Positions 46,288 to 59,170 of a stretch of 64,000 nucleotides of DNA are shown here, in pieces. A program made the position numbers and the translations under genes. Within the stretch, counting starts at the first letter, position 1; each line of letters starts with the position of its first letter. Origin of the DNA: Excoecaria cochinchinensis (taxonomy: Eukaryota > Streptophyta > Magnoliopsida > Malpighiales > Euphorbiaceae); contig CANTUQ010000055.1 in the NCBI GenBank assembly GCA_947683425.1, forward strand, positions 3,956,001 to 4,020,000, read 5' to 3'. Under the pieces are notes generated by a model. The model saw only the letters and a list, made by a program, of their open reading frames with translations. It had not been told where the DNA came from and did not search any database.

Positions 46288-47279
46288 TATAATGGCCCGA
46301 ATACTGGTATAAAATTGATCAGTAAGTTCTATAGGGTTTATAGTGTAAATTATAGATGAAAATATCAGTGATTGGGTCCTAAAAGACAGTAGAGAAGAAA
46401 GGTTAAACGTGCTCAGGCTAAGGAAGCTCCTGATGGATGACTTTTTCGAGAAGCCTGTAGAGAAAAATTTTTTATTAGACTGTTAGAAAGTACAAGTTAT
46501 AAGGAGTTTGATGTTATAATTTGGAGTGAAAATGAGGTCAAATAGCTTCCCAAAAGTCAAACTGAAGAAAAGCCTCTAGTTCGATTCAAATAATAACTAG
46601 GTTTGACCGAATTTTGATCGAGGCTTTAAAGTTTGTAAATGACCTTTGAAAACTTATCTGAAGGAATAGTTAGACACAGAATAGTGTGTAGAACAGTTTG
46701 GTAGTGAAAAAGTAATTTTATGCTGACACTAAAAAAATGGATGAATCGGACCGATTCAATTGAACCCGACCGGATAAGGACCTTGATTAAGGTGGAACGA
46801 AGGTTAAATGAGTTATTAAGCATAAAATTAAGGTCAATGATAAAAAGTGCATCGAACCGGTTCTACCAGTAAACCGGACCAATTGGACCAGTTGACTTTG
46901 GTTTGACTAATTTGACTGAGGTTTGACCAAGCCTTTAAAAATAGCAAATAATCTCCAAAATTCATAAGAAGTTCTAGAATTTATTATAAATAATATTTAG
47001 AATTTATTGACAGTGAAAAATAAATTTTACGGTGAGATAGAAAATTGAGTTATCGGACTGGTAAGAAATTACCGGATAGACAAATGATTTCAGATTGAGC
47101 TGAAATTTTATGTGCAGGCTAAATTATATATTTTGAGAATTATAGAATTGATTTTGAGTGAAATTGAATTTGGGAAATGAGGGAATTTATTTTTGGTTGG
47201 AAAATGGGCTTAAATTACTTAAATGGGCTTTGGGTTTGGTCCAATTGATTGTCCCATGACTTGGCCCATAAAGAGAGGC

Positions 47280-47287
47280 TATATAAA
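47280..47287 (+). promoter_or_regulatory. TATA box of element C LTR1
   Basis: TATATAAA; splice donor AATGAG/GTAAGTG at 47535, 253 nt from TATAAA. Confidence 0.6.
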
Positions 47288-47792
47288 GGCTGAAATATCA
47301 TATTTCTAGAGAGAAATCAGCAGAATTCCAGCAGGTCCTCTTCCATCTCTCTAAGCCGAATTGTTCCCTCTTTCTTTTTACCAAATTTCTTCATCTTTCA
47401 TCAAATTCTCACCCTAAATCCAAGCCTCCTATGTAAATTTTAGCCTCTCTATCACATGGTAGTAGCCTTTATCTTCATTTGAGGTGATTAAAGTGGGAAA
47501 AATCAAGGGTTCAAGGTTATGTCTCAAAAATGAGGTAAGTGATTTAGAGTTTTATAATTTGATTTAAAGGTTTCAATAGGTATTTTAAGGTATGTAGAGT
47601 ATGTTTATGATGTCATATTGAATTTAGAAGCAAAGAAAATGATGGTTTTGTATCCTTGAAGATTCGGCCACTTAAGGAAGTTTTGTAGAGAAAGATGTTT
47701 CAAAGGATTAAGGCATGGATACAATATCCTTCTTTTTCCATTGAAAAAGTATGATTTTAGGTTATGTTCATATTGTATACATGTGATTTATT

Positions 47793-47855
47793 CTTCCTAA
47801 GCATGTCTATCAAATTTGTTTCAATTAAACAAATTTGATAGACATGCTTAGGAAG
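47793..47855 (+). other. Perfect 29-bp inverted repeat with 5-nt loop
   Basis: Arms 47793-47821 and 47827-47855 are exactly complementary. LTR2 (53523-53572) has only the right-hand arm, so the left arm arose after insertion. Confidence 0.9.
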
Positions 47856-48744
47856 GCTAAAAATGGGATTTTGAATGATTAAGATGGAAAGAAATAAATT
47901 ATATACCATAGACACGATGTAGGCCGAATGGTATACCTTAGTATACAAGGGTATACTTTAGTGATTAATGCAAATAAATAGTATATTTATGATAAATAAC
48001 ATGTAATCTTGATAAATTAATGATTAATTGAAGAAAAAATGAATATTGATATAGAATTAAGTATATGGCTGAATTGTTAAGTGTATATTCTTAAGGTATA
48101 AATGGATATTTAAGGCATAATAACTATGTAATCTTGATGAATAATATGTAACCTAGTCAAATGAATGAATAAAGGAAGGAAATTAATTATGGATGAAGAA
48201 ATGAAGTCTTGGCCGAATTGTACAATAAGAAAATAATGAATTTCTTTAGTAATTTAAGTATATAAATGGCATATTTGAAATGTATAACATGTAATTTAGT
48301 TAATTGTGTGATTAATGAAAAGGAAAATAATCTTATTGAAGATTTAATGCTTAGGCCGAATGATAATCAATGGAATATCTAAGGTGTATTTTGAAAAATT
48401 GATAAGTGTAATAGCATGAAATGACTTTATAATGAAAACGGAGTGTATAATAACTTTATTGGAATTAATGGATTTAATTTGAACTTATTTTGGCACGTTA
48501 ATCCATTATGTGAAAAGTGAAAACATTGTTACATGTCATGAAAATTATGAAGTATGTTATAATTAGTTTTAAAATGTTTAAATATATGAAATGGAAGTGA
48601 ATTATAAGTGATATGTAAATTTTAAAGTGAAGTGTATTTGATGGCCGAATGGTATATGTTGATAGATTAAGTGATATAAGTGAAAATTTGATATTATTTG
48701 CCCTTAGTAGTAGTCTGGTAGTGAAATCTAGTCCAGGATATAAT

Positions 48745-48815
48745 TGGCTAGCCATAGGGATTCCATACCGCGGCCCGAGTCATGACAACTCGCTTTCGAT
48801 AGGCCAATAACGGTC
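48745..48815 (+). other. Conserved LTR block, variant hairpin CGAGT/ACTCG
   Basis: GGCTAGCCATAGGG, then CGAGT (48776-48780), loop, ACTCG (48788-48792), then ACGGTCC. Confidence 0.55.
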
Positions 48816-51342
48816 CATCTCAGTGCAGTTTTCAGTGATATCAGTGTAGTGCAGTGCAGTGTTGAATGGTCCTATTGGGGTCATTCTATAGTGTAGTGGA
48901 TCTGTGGGATCCACATCCCGTATATCCGATCAGTAGATTTTCTACCGGGTGTATACTAGGAGCATAATGGTAATTATGCATTAAAGTTGATTAAAATAGT
49001 GATAATTAAGAAAATAAATGAAAATGGGACTAAATTGAAAGAAATAAATAAGATTAGGGGTAAAATGGTAATTTTACACCTAATGGATAAGAATGGAGTA
49101 AGTTAGGTAAAAAGTGTAATCAAAGGGTAATAATGTAAAAAAATAAAAATGTAGGGACAAAATAGTAAATTGGGTTAAAAGTGGTAAAATAGGGAATAAA
49201 ATGTAATTTGATCAATCATAAAAAGTTAAAGATGGAAATTAAGTATAAAGAAGGGTAAATTAGTAATTAAGAGTAGATAAAGGGTATTTTGGTAAATAAG
49301 TGAAAAGAAGGATATAGATGGAATTATTGAAAAAGTAGGGACATATATGGAATTATTAAAATTGTTAAGGACATAAATGGAATTCTACAAATGAATAGCA
49401 ATTTAAAGGATCTAGGTGTAATTATTGACTAATGTAAGTATCTAAGTGGATAAATGATCTAAATGAGTGGTTTAAGGACTAAAATGTAAATTTGAAAGTT
49501 AATAATCAATTAAAAGTGAAATTTGGAATAACTGATGGCATAATTGTAATTAAAGTGGAATGGAATGGTAAAATTGAAATTTAAGGGTAAAATAAGGATT
49601 AAAGTGTAATTGATATAAAGTTTAGGGACGTAATTGTAAATTTACAATATTGAGGCTAATTAAGGGATTAAGATATAATTAATCAATGATATAAGTAATA
49701 AACGCATAATTGATAATTAGTTAATGAATAATCAAGAATTATAGAATATTGTAGTATGAATAATTATTAGATGTATAATGGTTTTAATTGATTTATAAAT
49801 GTATGATGATTATGAATATGTGTGTAACTAAATTAAGTTTAAGGTAATGATGGAATTGTAAATAAGTGAAAAAGGAGGAACTTAAATGTAATAGATTAGA
49901 ATAAGGCTAATGTTAGGACTTAAATGTAAATTGATAAGGAAATGGATCATTAAGTGAAATTATGAGAAAATTGATTTGGTCATATGTTGGTAAATTAAGG
50001 AATGATAATAGAAATTAATAAAACTAATAATGAGAATAATAATGATAATATTAATAAAGTGAAGTAGAGGGGTAAATTTGTAATTATGGTAATGTAGAGG
50101 ACTAAATTGTAAATTATGTATAGTAAGGTTTTTAAAAGGATTTTATTGAATGAAACTTTGAAAGTACTAGTGAAGTTAATTGCGTAAAATTGTTAAATTA
50201 AAAAATTAAAAGTGTTTAATTAAGTATCATGAGAAATAATAAATATAATGGAAATAGTAATAGATTGTAATGTGATTAATAGGATAGTGTTAATATAAAA
50301 GAAAATAATTGAAACATTATAAAGTTAATTAGATAAGTAAATGGAATTGAGAAGGAATTTACGTATTAATAATGAAATTACAAGAATAACATTAATGTTA
50401 AATGTGGGTTAAGGTAATTGTTAAGATAAATATAAAAATTATATTATTGATTAATGGATATGGAATTACTAGAATAAATGCTAAAATTGAAGACAATGTC
50501 AGTAATAATAAAATAGCATTGATTGAGAGAGAAATAAAAAAATAATGATAGAATAATAAGTGTCTAGATAAGCCAATGATTGAATTATAGTGTCAACCAT
50601 TTAAGAATATAATACGTCTTGCAACAGTTAAAGTTAAGTAACACAGTAAAAGATTTAATAAAGTGAAAAATATTAATACAAATATAAGATGCACAAGAGT
50701 TAGTATAATACAAAATGAGTAAGCAGTAATATTAAATCAGTGTTGTTAATATCAAAAATAATGACTCTTTTAGCAAGTGATTCAGCAAATAATAGAGTGT
50801 TCGCATATGGACTGCAATTAAGTACATAAGTTAAGGAAATAAAAGAAGGAATCTAAAAGTTATAGATATAGATAAAATAATAAAAAGGATTGTTAGTGAA
50901 ATTGATTATTAATTGTTAGACCGGACGTAGAGTTACAATTGTTAAGATTATTAGTGCCCATAATAAAGATACTGATAATAGAAATGAAAAGGATAAAGTA
51001 ATTGACAAGAAGTAGTTACAGAAACAAAAACAAATGAATACATTTATAAGATAATTACAAAATTGTCATTATAACTGTTCCTTAGATTAACATACTGAAT
51101 GTAATGATAATACATTGTAAAAGTTAATAGTGTAAATGATGGTGATATTGATAGATTCAATAATAATGATAAATATATTTGCAGTACTAATGACAACGGG
51201 AAAAGACAAATAATTATAGTAAAAGTATGTCATAACCGTATAAAAGACTCAGAACTTAACGTTTCCATAATCGAAATAAAGAGAAATGTTTATGTGTGCA
51301 TGCATGTTGTGTTATTGTGGAAAAATTAGGATATGTATCCAC

Positions 51343-51367
51343 CATTGGGCATTTTTAATGCTCAGCG
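51343..51367 (+). other. LTR stem-loop, copy in C LTR1
   Basis: CATTGGGCATT pairs with AATGCTCAGCG; one A-C mismatch, other changes are G-T pairs. Confidence 0.55.
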
Positions 51368-51695
51368 GATATAGTGTTACTGCGCGCAGGTTGTGATAGA
51401 TTTTGATGTGGCTGAAGATGTAGTAACGATAGTAAGGAGTATTCGATAGCAAGGATAGATGGATTGGCATGGCATGTATACAATCGCAGTAGAGAGAAGC
51501 AATGAATTATGGTATAAGTATTTGAACTGTATATTAGTGTACTGTTATGTTTATTGTATATGTAAGATTGTGATTATTGTTGTAAAAAAAAAAAATTTCT
51601 ACAGAACTATCGAGTGCATTGTAGTGTTTGTTAGTGCAGTGCTGTGACATCCGGTATCCGTATCATTTACGGGTATAAGGGTGTTACATTTATTT

Positions 51696-51707
51696 TGGTA
51701 TCAGAGC
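51696..51707 (+). other. Primer binding site of element C (Met-tRNA type)
   Basis: TGGTATCAGAGC, exact, eight bases from the LTR end. Confidence 0.9.
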
Positions 51708-51975
51708 AAACGTTTAGGCGGTTCTAAGATTGGAGATAGTTTAATGAGGATGAAGTGATACGTATACATGCCATGAATAGGTATGGAGACAGAATTGATT
51801 AAAGGTATTTGAGGTAATATTAGGATAGCTTAAGTTTACTGAATTGTAAAGGATTGTAAGGTATGATGGCTGATGGAATGTAAATGGATGTCTTGAACTA
51901 ATTGTTCTCACAATATAGTGGTTGTGATCTATGATTGTGGTAACATAAGAAAAATTTCGAAGATGAAATTTTTAT

Positions 51976-51989
51976 AAGTGGGGGAGAAT
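51976..51989 (+). other. Polypurine tract of element C
   Basis: AAGTGGGGGAGAAT ends exactly at the start of LTR2. Confidence 0.85.
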
Positions 51990-53816
51990 TGTAATGGCCC
52001 GAATACTGGTATAAAATTGATCAGTAAGTTCTGTATAATGTAAATAACAAATGAAAATATAAGTGATTGGGTCCTAAAAGACAATAGAGAAGAAAGGATA
52101 AACGTGCTCAGGCTAAGGAAGCCCCTGATGGGTAACATTCCGGGAAGCCTGTAGAGAAAAATATTTTATTGGACTGTTAGAAAGTACAAGTTATATGGAA
52201 TCTAATGGTATAATTTGGAGTGAAAATGAGGTCAAATAGGTCCCCGAAAGTCAAACTGAAGAAAAGCCTCTGTTTTGATTCAAATAGTAACTAGGTTTGA
52301 CCGAAGTTTGACCGAGATTTTAAAGTTAGTAAATGACCTCTGAAAAGTTATCTGAAGGCATAGTTAGACACAAAATAGTGTGTAGAACAATTTAGTATTG
52401 AAAAAGTAATTTTATGGTGACACAAACAAATGGATGAATCGGACGGGTTCAATTGAACCGGGCCAGATAAGAACCCTGAATAAGATGGAACGAACGTTAA
52501 ATGAGTTATTAAGAGTAAAATTAAGGTCAAAGATGAAAAGTGAACGGAACCGGTTCCACCAGTGAACCGGGCCGATCGGACCAGTTGACTTTGGTTTGAC
52601 TAGTTTGACTGAGGTTTGACCAAGGCTTTAAAAATAGCAAATAATCTCCAAAATTCATAGGAAGTTCCATAATCTATTATAAATAATATTTAGAATTTAT
52701 TGACAGTGAAAAATAAATTTTACGGTGAGACAAAATTGAGTTATAGGACTGGTAAGAAATTACCGAACTGGGAAAGGGTTTCAGATTGACCTAGAATTTT
52801 ATGTGGAGGCCAAATTATATATTTTAAGAATTATGGAATTGATATTGAGTGAAATTGAATTTGGGAAGTGAGGAAAATTATTTTTGGTTGGAAAATGGGC
52901 TTAAATTACTTAAATGGGCTTTGGGTTTGGCCCAAATGATTGGCCCATGACTTGGCCCATAAAGAGAGGATATATAAAGGCTAGAATATTAGATTTCTCA
53001 TGAGAAATTAACAGAATTCCAGCAGTTCCTCTTCCTGCTCTCTTAGCCGAATTGTTCCCTCTTTCTTTTCACCAAATTTCTTCATCTTTCATCCAATTCT
53101 CTCCCTAAATCCAAGCCTCCTAAGTAAATTTGAGCCTCTGTATAACATGGTAGTAGCCTCTAATCTTCATTTGAGGTGATTAAAGTGGGAAAAATCAAGG
53201 TTAAATGTTATGTCTCAAAAATGAGGTAAGTGATTTAGAGTTTTATAATTTGATTTAAAGGGTCCAATAGGTATTTTAAGGTATGTAGCATATGTTTGTG
53301 ATGTCATATTAAATTTAGAAGAAAATAAAATGATGGTTTTGTATACTTGAAGATTCGGCCACTTAAGGAAATTTTGTGGAGAAAGATATTTCAAAGGATT
53401 AAGGCATGGATAAGGGAGCTCTAATCATGGAAAGCAAGGATCTAAGGTTAGTGGATACAACATCCTTCTTTTTCCATTGAAAAAGTATGACTTTAGGTTA
53501 TGTTCATATTATATGTATGTGATTTATGCATGTTTAATTGAAACAAATTTGATAGACATGTTTAGGAAGGCTAAAAATGGGATTTTGAATGATTAAGATG
53601 GAAAGAAATAAATTATATAGCATAGACACGATGTAGGCTGAATGGTATACGTTAGTATACAAGGGTATACTTTAGTGATTAATGCAAATAAATGGTATAT
53701 TTGTGATAAATAACATGTAATCTAGATAAATTAATGATTAATTAAAGAAAAAATGAATATTGATATAGAATTAAGTATATGGCTGAATTGTTAAGTGTAT
53801 GTTCTGAAGCTATAAA
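51990..53816 (+). repeat. 3' LTR of element C, first 1.8 kb
   Basis: TGTAATGGCCCGAATACTGG and onward match LTR1 from 46288. Cut at TATAAA by LTR E at the position matching about 48104 of LTR1. Confidence 0.85.
52971..52978 (+). promoter_or_regulatory. TATA box of element C LTR2
   Basis: TATATAAA; splice donor at 53226, 253 nt from TATAAA. Confidence 0.6.
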
Positions 53817-54719
53817 TGTAATGGCCTCATTACCGGGTTAGCCGGGAATAATGTTTCCCGATAGTAAATAGTGACACTGAGGTAAATAGTACCTACCGGA
53901 GTAGAAAAATATTTTATTTGATTATTGGAAAGCATAAGTTACAAGGAGTTTGAGCTTAAAATTTGGATTGAAATCGATGTCAGGTATGACTTCAAAAGTC
54001 GAAAATAAGAAAAAGTCACGGATTCGATATGAATAGTAACCGGTTTGACCGGACCGTAGAGGATGCTACGGACCTTAGAAAAATAATCTAAAAAAAAAGA
54101 CGTGCTCGTATGAATGAGTACAATCATATGGTAATGAAAAATTAATTTTTGGTGACACTAAAAAATTAGGTTATCGGACTGATAAATAATTATCGGACCA
54201 ATAAATAATTATCGGACCAGGATTTCGATTGACCCCAAAATATTATTGGAGTCTAATTAATATGTGTTAAGAATCATGGAGTCATTTTTATGAGGAATTA
54301 AGCTTAGAAAGTAAGGAAAAATAATTGATTTCGGTTTAAATAGTACTCAGTTGATCGAAAGTTTGACCGAGACTTTAAAAATAGCAAATGATATCTAAAA
54401 TTGATGAAAATTTCTAGATTAGCTGTAGATGATATGTAGGAATTTTTGGTAGTAAAAAGAGAATTTTTTGAGGACATTGAAAATTTACTGATCAGACTGA
54501 TTTGAGTGAACCGGACCTAAAATGGACTCCGATTGAGGTAAAATTTGGTGTACAACCTAGTTTTTATATGATATGAATTAGAAAATTAATTTTGGGAGAA
54601 TTTGAGCATGGTAAAAGAGAAAAATTAAATTAAGAGTGCAAATTAAGCCATAAAAGTGGTTTGAGTTTGGATTGGTTGGCTCAACTTGGTTCGACCGTTA
54701 AACTAACCCAAAACCTCAC

Positions 54720-54727
54720 TATATAAA
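54720..54727 (+). promoter_or_regulatory. TATA box of LTR E
   Basis: TATATAAA; splice donor GATGAG/GTAAGTT at 54960, 238 nt from TATAAA. Confidence 0.55.
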
Positions 54728-55905
54728 CCCAAGAAACTGTTTATAAACCCAGAATTCTTGCAGAATCCCGTTCTCCTCTCTTCTCTCTCAAAAGAAACAT
54801 TTTCCTCTTTATTTCTAAAGGAAATTCTTCCATTTTTCTTCCATTCAAGCATTAAGATTTATAATCAGCCCTTATTGAAGGTAATTCCAACCCTTAATTT
54901 CTGGATTTAATGAAGATTAAGTAAGGAATCAAGAATTCTTAGTTTTGGGCAAAGATGAGGTAAGTTGTAATTAATGGATTTTAATTGATTTCTTTGGTTC
55001 TAATAACTCAATTAGGTTGTATATTATTGGTTTATAAGGTTTAATTGAGTTATTAATGGATGATTTTCTTGGTTGTTTTACATGGGGATTTTGGCCATGA
55101 TTGTTTTAAGGTGAAGAAGGTGATTCTTCTAGGTTAAAAGAGTGAGAAAGCAAGAAAAAAAAAGAGCTAATGAAGATGAAGGAGCCATCAAATGAGGTTT
55201 GGGAATTGTTGTGCTAATTTTTGTGTTATTAAATGGTTACTGATAAATTGGATGCTTGGAGATGTTTATATATTTGTTATGTTGATTTGGATTGAATTTG
55301 GTGAATTGATGGTGTCAAATTAATTGATTATGGGTTTATTGTGGGTTTATTGAATTACCTAGTGCAATTCTGTCCAAAGGGTGGATAGACCTTTGGTGAC
55401 TGTTTTGGATATAAGTAGAGTTTGAGAACTCTAAATTGACTGATTCTAGTTCCATTAGAACATTTACATCCATACCTACAAAAGTCTTAGAAATAACTAG
55501 GGGTGTACATAGTTCGGTCCAATTCGGTTATTTATAAATCTCCGTATTGTATTGAAATTTCGGTTCTTATAAATTTCGGTACAATTCAGTTCCTATAAAT
55601 TTTGGTACAATTCAGTACAGTTCTTATAATTTTTAGTACAGTTCAGTTCGGTTTTTTGGTTTTTTCGGAACAAAACAAAACAAAACAATACGGTATTTCA
55701 AAAAATTCAATATTTTTAAAAATTTGCAACATAAATATGCATAATAATAAATATAAATATAATTAAAATATCTCAATAAAACATACAAAATTTGAAAATT
55801 AACACTCGACAGTCTTTCTCCTCATTATGCTCGCATTTATTTGAGGGTCTTGAGTAATATCTGAAAACAAGAAAAAAGAAATTAAATATTAGACCAAAAA
55901 ATAAT

Positions 55906-57053
55906 TTAAATATTAAATACACAATTTAAAAATTTTACGAGAATATAATAATTACCTGATTCAAATTTTTCAAATTCCTCTGTTGATGCCTCTGAAGCTA
56001 AAATTGTAGCTGATTTCAACCAATTTTGGCAACAAATAAGTACCTCGGCTGTAATCGGAGTTAAAAAACTTCTAAATTTATCCAAAGTTCTCCCTCCAGT
56101 GCTAAAAGCTGATTCAGAAGCTACAGTTGAGCATTGAACAGCCAAGACATCTCTTGCAACTTTGGCCAAAGTTGGATAATTTGGCTCATTAATCTTCCAC
56201 CAACTCAAAATATCAAAATCAGGAGAATTTTTTAATAATTTATCAGTCAAATAAGTATCTAAATCTCCTCGAGACACAACTTGCTCCTTATCCTCATTTT
56301 CTAAAAACCACGCATCAACATCATCATCAACATCATCAGAATTAGGTGTTGGGATTACACTTTGATTAATATGTAATTCTTCCATTTTTTTTTGTGCTCT
56401 TCTATGAGTCCATTCAAAGCAATTGTCACTTTAGAAATTAATTTTTCTGACTCACGCTCACCATAAAAAGCTGTGTACTTTGAAAAAATAAATTTCATTT
56501 TAAATCTTGGATCTAAGACCACAGCTATGAAAAAAATGATGTTCATCTTGTTAATCGAACCCCAATACTTGTCAAATTTTAACTGCATTTGTTTCCCCAT
56601 TTCAATTAAAGAATCATCACCACTAGTTTGAGAAGATTGCAACAAATTCAAAATACACACAATCTCTGAAAAATACAAGTTTGAAGTTGAATATAATGAC
56701 CCAGATAATTTGCAAGTCACATCATAAAATCTTTTCAGAAATTTTGTGAGAGTTGTGACTTGTTTCCAATTAGCCTCAGTCAAATAAACAGGCCCAAACT
56801 CAATGAAATATTTGCTATCTATATCTTCCAACTTATCAAATGCCTTTTGATACTCCAAAGCAATGTCGAACATCAAGTATGTTGAATTCCACCTAGTTGG
56901 GCAATCTATGATCAAACTCTTTGTATAATTGATGTTTACTGTCTCACAAGATTTTTTAAAAGAATCTAACCTTTGAGTACTGCTTCTAACATACTTGATA
57001 ACATCTCTAACCTTTTTAATAGACTCTTCAACACATTTAAGTCCATCTTTCAC
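55906..57053 (-). pseudogene. hAT transposase, N-terminal half missing, frameshifted
   Basis: The first part (57053-56355) has DGLKCVEESIKKVRDVIKY, CPTRWNSTYLM and VLDPRFKM, parts of the RNase H-like catalytic region. The second part (56385-55906) has DILSWWKINEPNYPTLAKVA and STVASESAFSTGGRTLDKFR, the hAT C-terminal dimerisation domain. The two frames meet at a run of nine A (minus strand, 56393-56385), so a one- or two-base slip there explains the break. The BED zinc finger and first catalytic Asp region are absent upstream; only 600 bp without similarity lies before the (TA)n run. Families are usually 600-700 residues; about 390 are present. Confidence 0.85.
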
Positions 57054-57666
57054 AATAAGGACTTAACCTTCAAATACAGGAATTCAAACTATGCAAGTAA
57101 GGAAACGATAAAGAATGAAGGGTTGATCATCCATAAGGCATTCAGCTAATCATTTGAAAGAATAAGTATTTCCTATACTCTTATAAACCATTCAATCTAT
57201 AAATATAGAATTTCCTGCACATTCATGGCTATAAAAAAAAAAAAAAACCAGTGCAACAAGAGAAGTCTATGGTTTTGCCATTTCAAGATAGGTCATTGAT
57301 ATTTTGAACTCCCAAAGCAAATGAGAAACAACAAAGCAGAGAACTTTTACATTATATAAACGGATCCCTTATACCCATTAGTCTTCAGATTAAAAGATAT
57401 ATACAAAGAAATCTAACGGAGCAAAGAAAGCACTGGAATTCGAGGCAACATGCAGAAAAAAAGACTGATAACTATACCTGGAGACAGAGAAGAAGAGGCA
57501 GCCGATGAGATTTTGAGATAGCCAGCAGATTGCAGATTTCTACACAGACAAGGAGAGGCAGAAGATACGATTTGGAGATAGAGAGGGAGAGGCAGCATAT
57601 GCATTTTGGAGGCAGAGAGTGAGACGCAAAGCACAACTTAGGGTTTTTTTGAACTGGTTTTCATTT

Positions 57667-57671
<5 letters not shown>

Positions 57672-57757
<86 letters not shown>
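57672..57757. repeat. (TA)n microsatellite
   Basis: About 43 uninterrupted AT units, followed by a short (TTTA)n run to 57777. Confidence 0.95.
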
Positions 57758-57760
<3 letters not shown>

Positions 57761-57984
57761 TTATTTATTTATTTATATAAAAGAATTATATAAAACCAAT
57801 TGATTAATAAAATCAATGGTTTTTAAACCGAAAACCAAACTTAAAATTAATGTTACAAATCATTTAGTTGTATATAATTATATTACTAAAATATAATATA
57901 TTATCAATTAGTCACATAGATATTTTGTCAAATATAAATAAGTTATATTAAAAGTAAATAAAATTAAAAGTATTATGCTAAATA

Positions 57985-59170
57985 CATATGAGTATTAATT
58001 GAGTAACGCTAAAAATAAAAAATTAAAATTTTATTATAAAAAATTATATATAATTTCATTTTTAATTTACATATTTATATAGGTATTGTGATAAAAATAG
58101 ATAAGTATTAGTTGAGTGGCACTAAAAGTAAATGAAATTAATTAATAAAGTGATTATATAATAAATTATTCAGTTGTATATAATTACATTATTAAAATAA
58201 ATTATCACGTATTCAAATAAATATTGTACAAAAAATAGATAAATACTAATTAAGTGATACTAAATATAAATAAAATTAATTGATAAGATAATTATATATA
58301 CAGTCTCTGCTGATTATATAATTAGGACACATCCACATATATTATCTTGGCTCACTTATATTATGCTCAATTTCACTGAATTTGGCTTAACAGTTAAAAT
58401 ATTATTAATTAATATTATAGTTAATAGCTATAAGGATGAATATAAAAGTAGCAATAAAAGTAAATAAAATTAATTAGTAAAGTGATTGTGTATATAAATA
58501 TTTATACAAAAAGAAAAGTTAAGTATTAGTTGAGTGATATTAGAGTTAAATTAAATTAAATACGAATTAGTAAAATTTAATTATATAATTAAATTATTAA
58601 TTTATAACTTAATTACTCATATAAATATTGTGTCAAAATAAATAAATATTAGTTGAGTGATACTAAAAACAAATGAAATTAATTGATAGGGTGATTATAT
58701 ATTTATATAATCACATAAATTGAATTGGTAAATTTTATTATATATAATAATTATATTATTAATTTATATGTTCAATTACTCATATAGGTATTGTGCAAAA
58801 AATATATGAGTATTGAGTATTAGTTGAGTAATACTAAAAATAAATGAAATTAATGGATAAGATTATTATATACTTGTATAGTTATATTAATTAGTGAAAT
58901 TTAATTATATATAATTAAATTATTAACTTACAACTCAATTACTTATATATGTATTGTATCAAAATAGATAAATACTAGTTGAGTGATATTAAAAGTAAAT
59001 GAAATCAATTGGTATTAGTAAGGTGATTATATACTAATATAATTATATTAATTAGTAAAATTTCATTGATATAATAATTATATTTGGGTATCTATATAAA
59101 TATTTGTACAAAATGAAAAATTATGTAGTAATTTGAGTGATATTAAATGTAAATTAAATTAAATATAAAT
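57985..59170 (+). repeat. Diverged tandem repeat inside the hAT element
   Basis: About eight units of roughly 110-170 bp share TTAGTTGAGTGATACTAAAA, TAAATGAAATTAATTGATAA and GTGATTATATA. They start near 57990, 58110, 58250, 58530, 58645, 58815, 58975 and 59130. Confidence 0.7.

Larger units (their letters stand above)
46288..51688 (+). repeat. 5' LTR of element C, 5.4 kb
   Basis: It starts TATAATGGCCCG (the other copy has TGTAATGGCCCG) and ends GGGTGTTACA. Homologous to A, B and F. It contains TATA, donor, a 29-bp hairpin at 47793, the GTGAG-type block, a long degenerate AAATGGTAATTT repeat region (48960-50100) and the stem-loop at 51343. No gene. Confidence 0.85.

Noticed and set aside
57413..57634. 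Ser/Leu-rich minus-strand frame upstream of the hAT transposase, a possible N-terminus
   Set aside because: No BED zinc-finger cysteines or histidines and no link to the transposase frame; more likely leader sequence.
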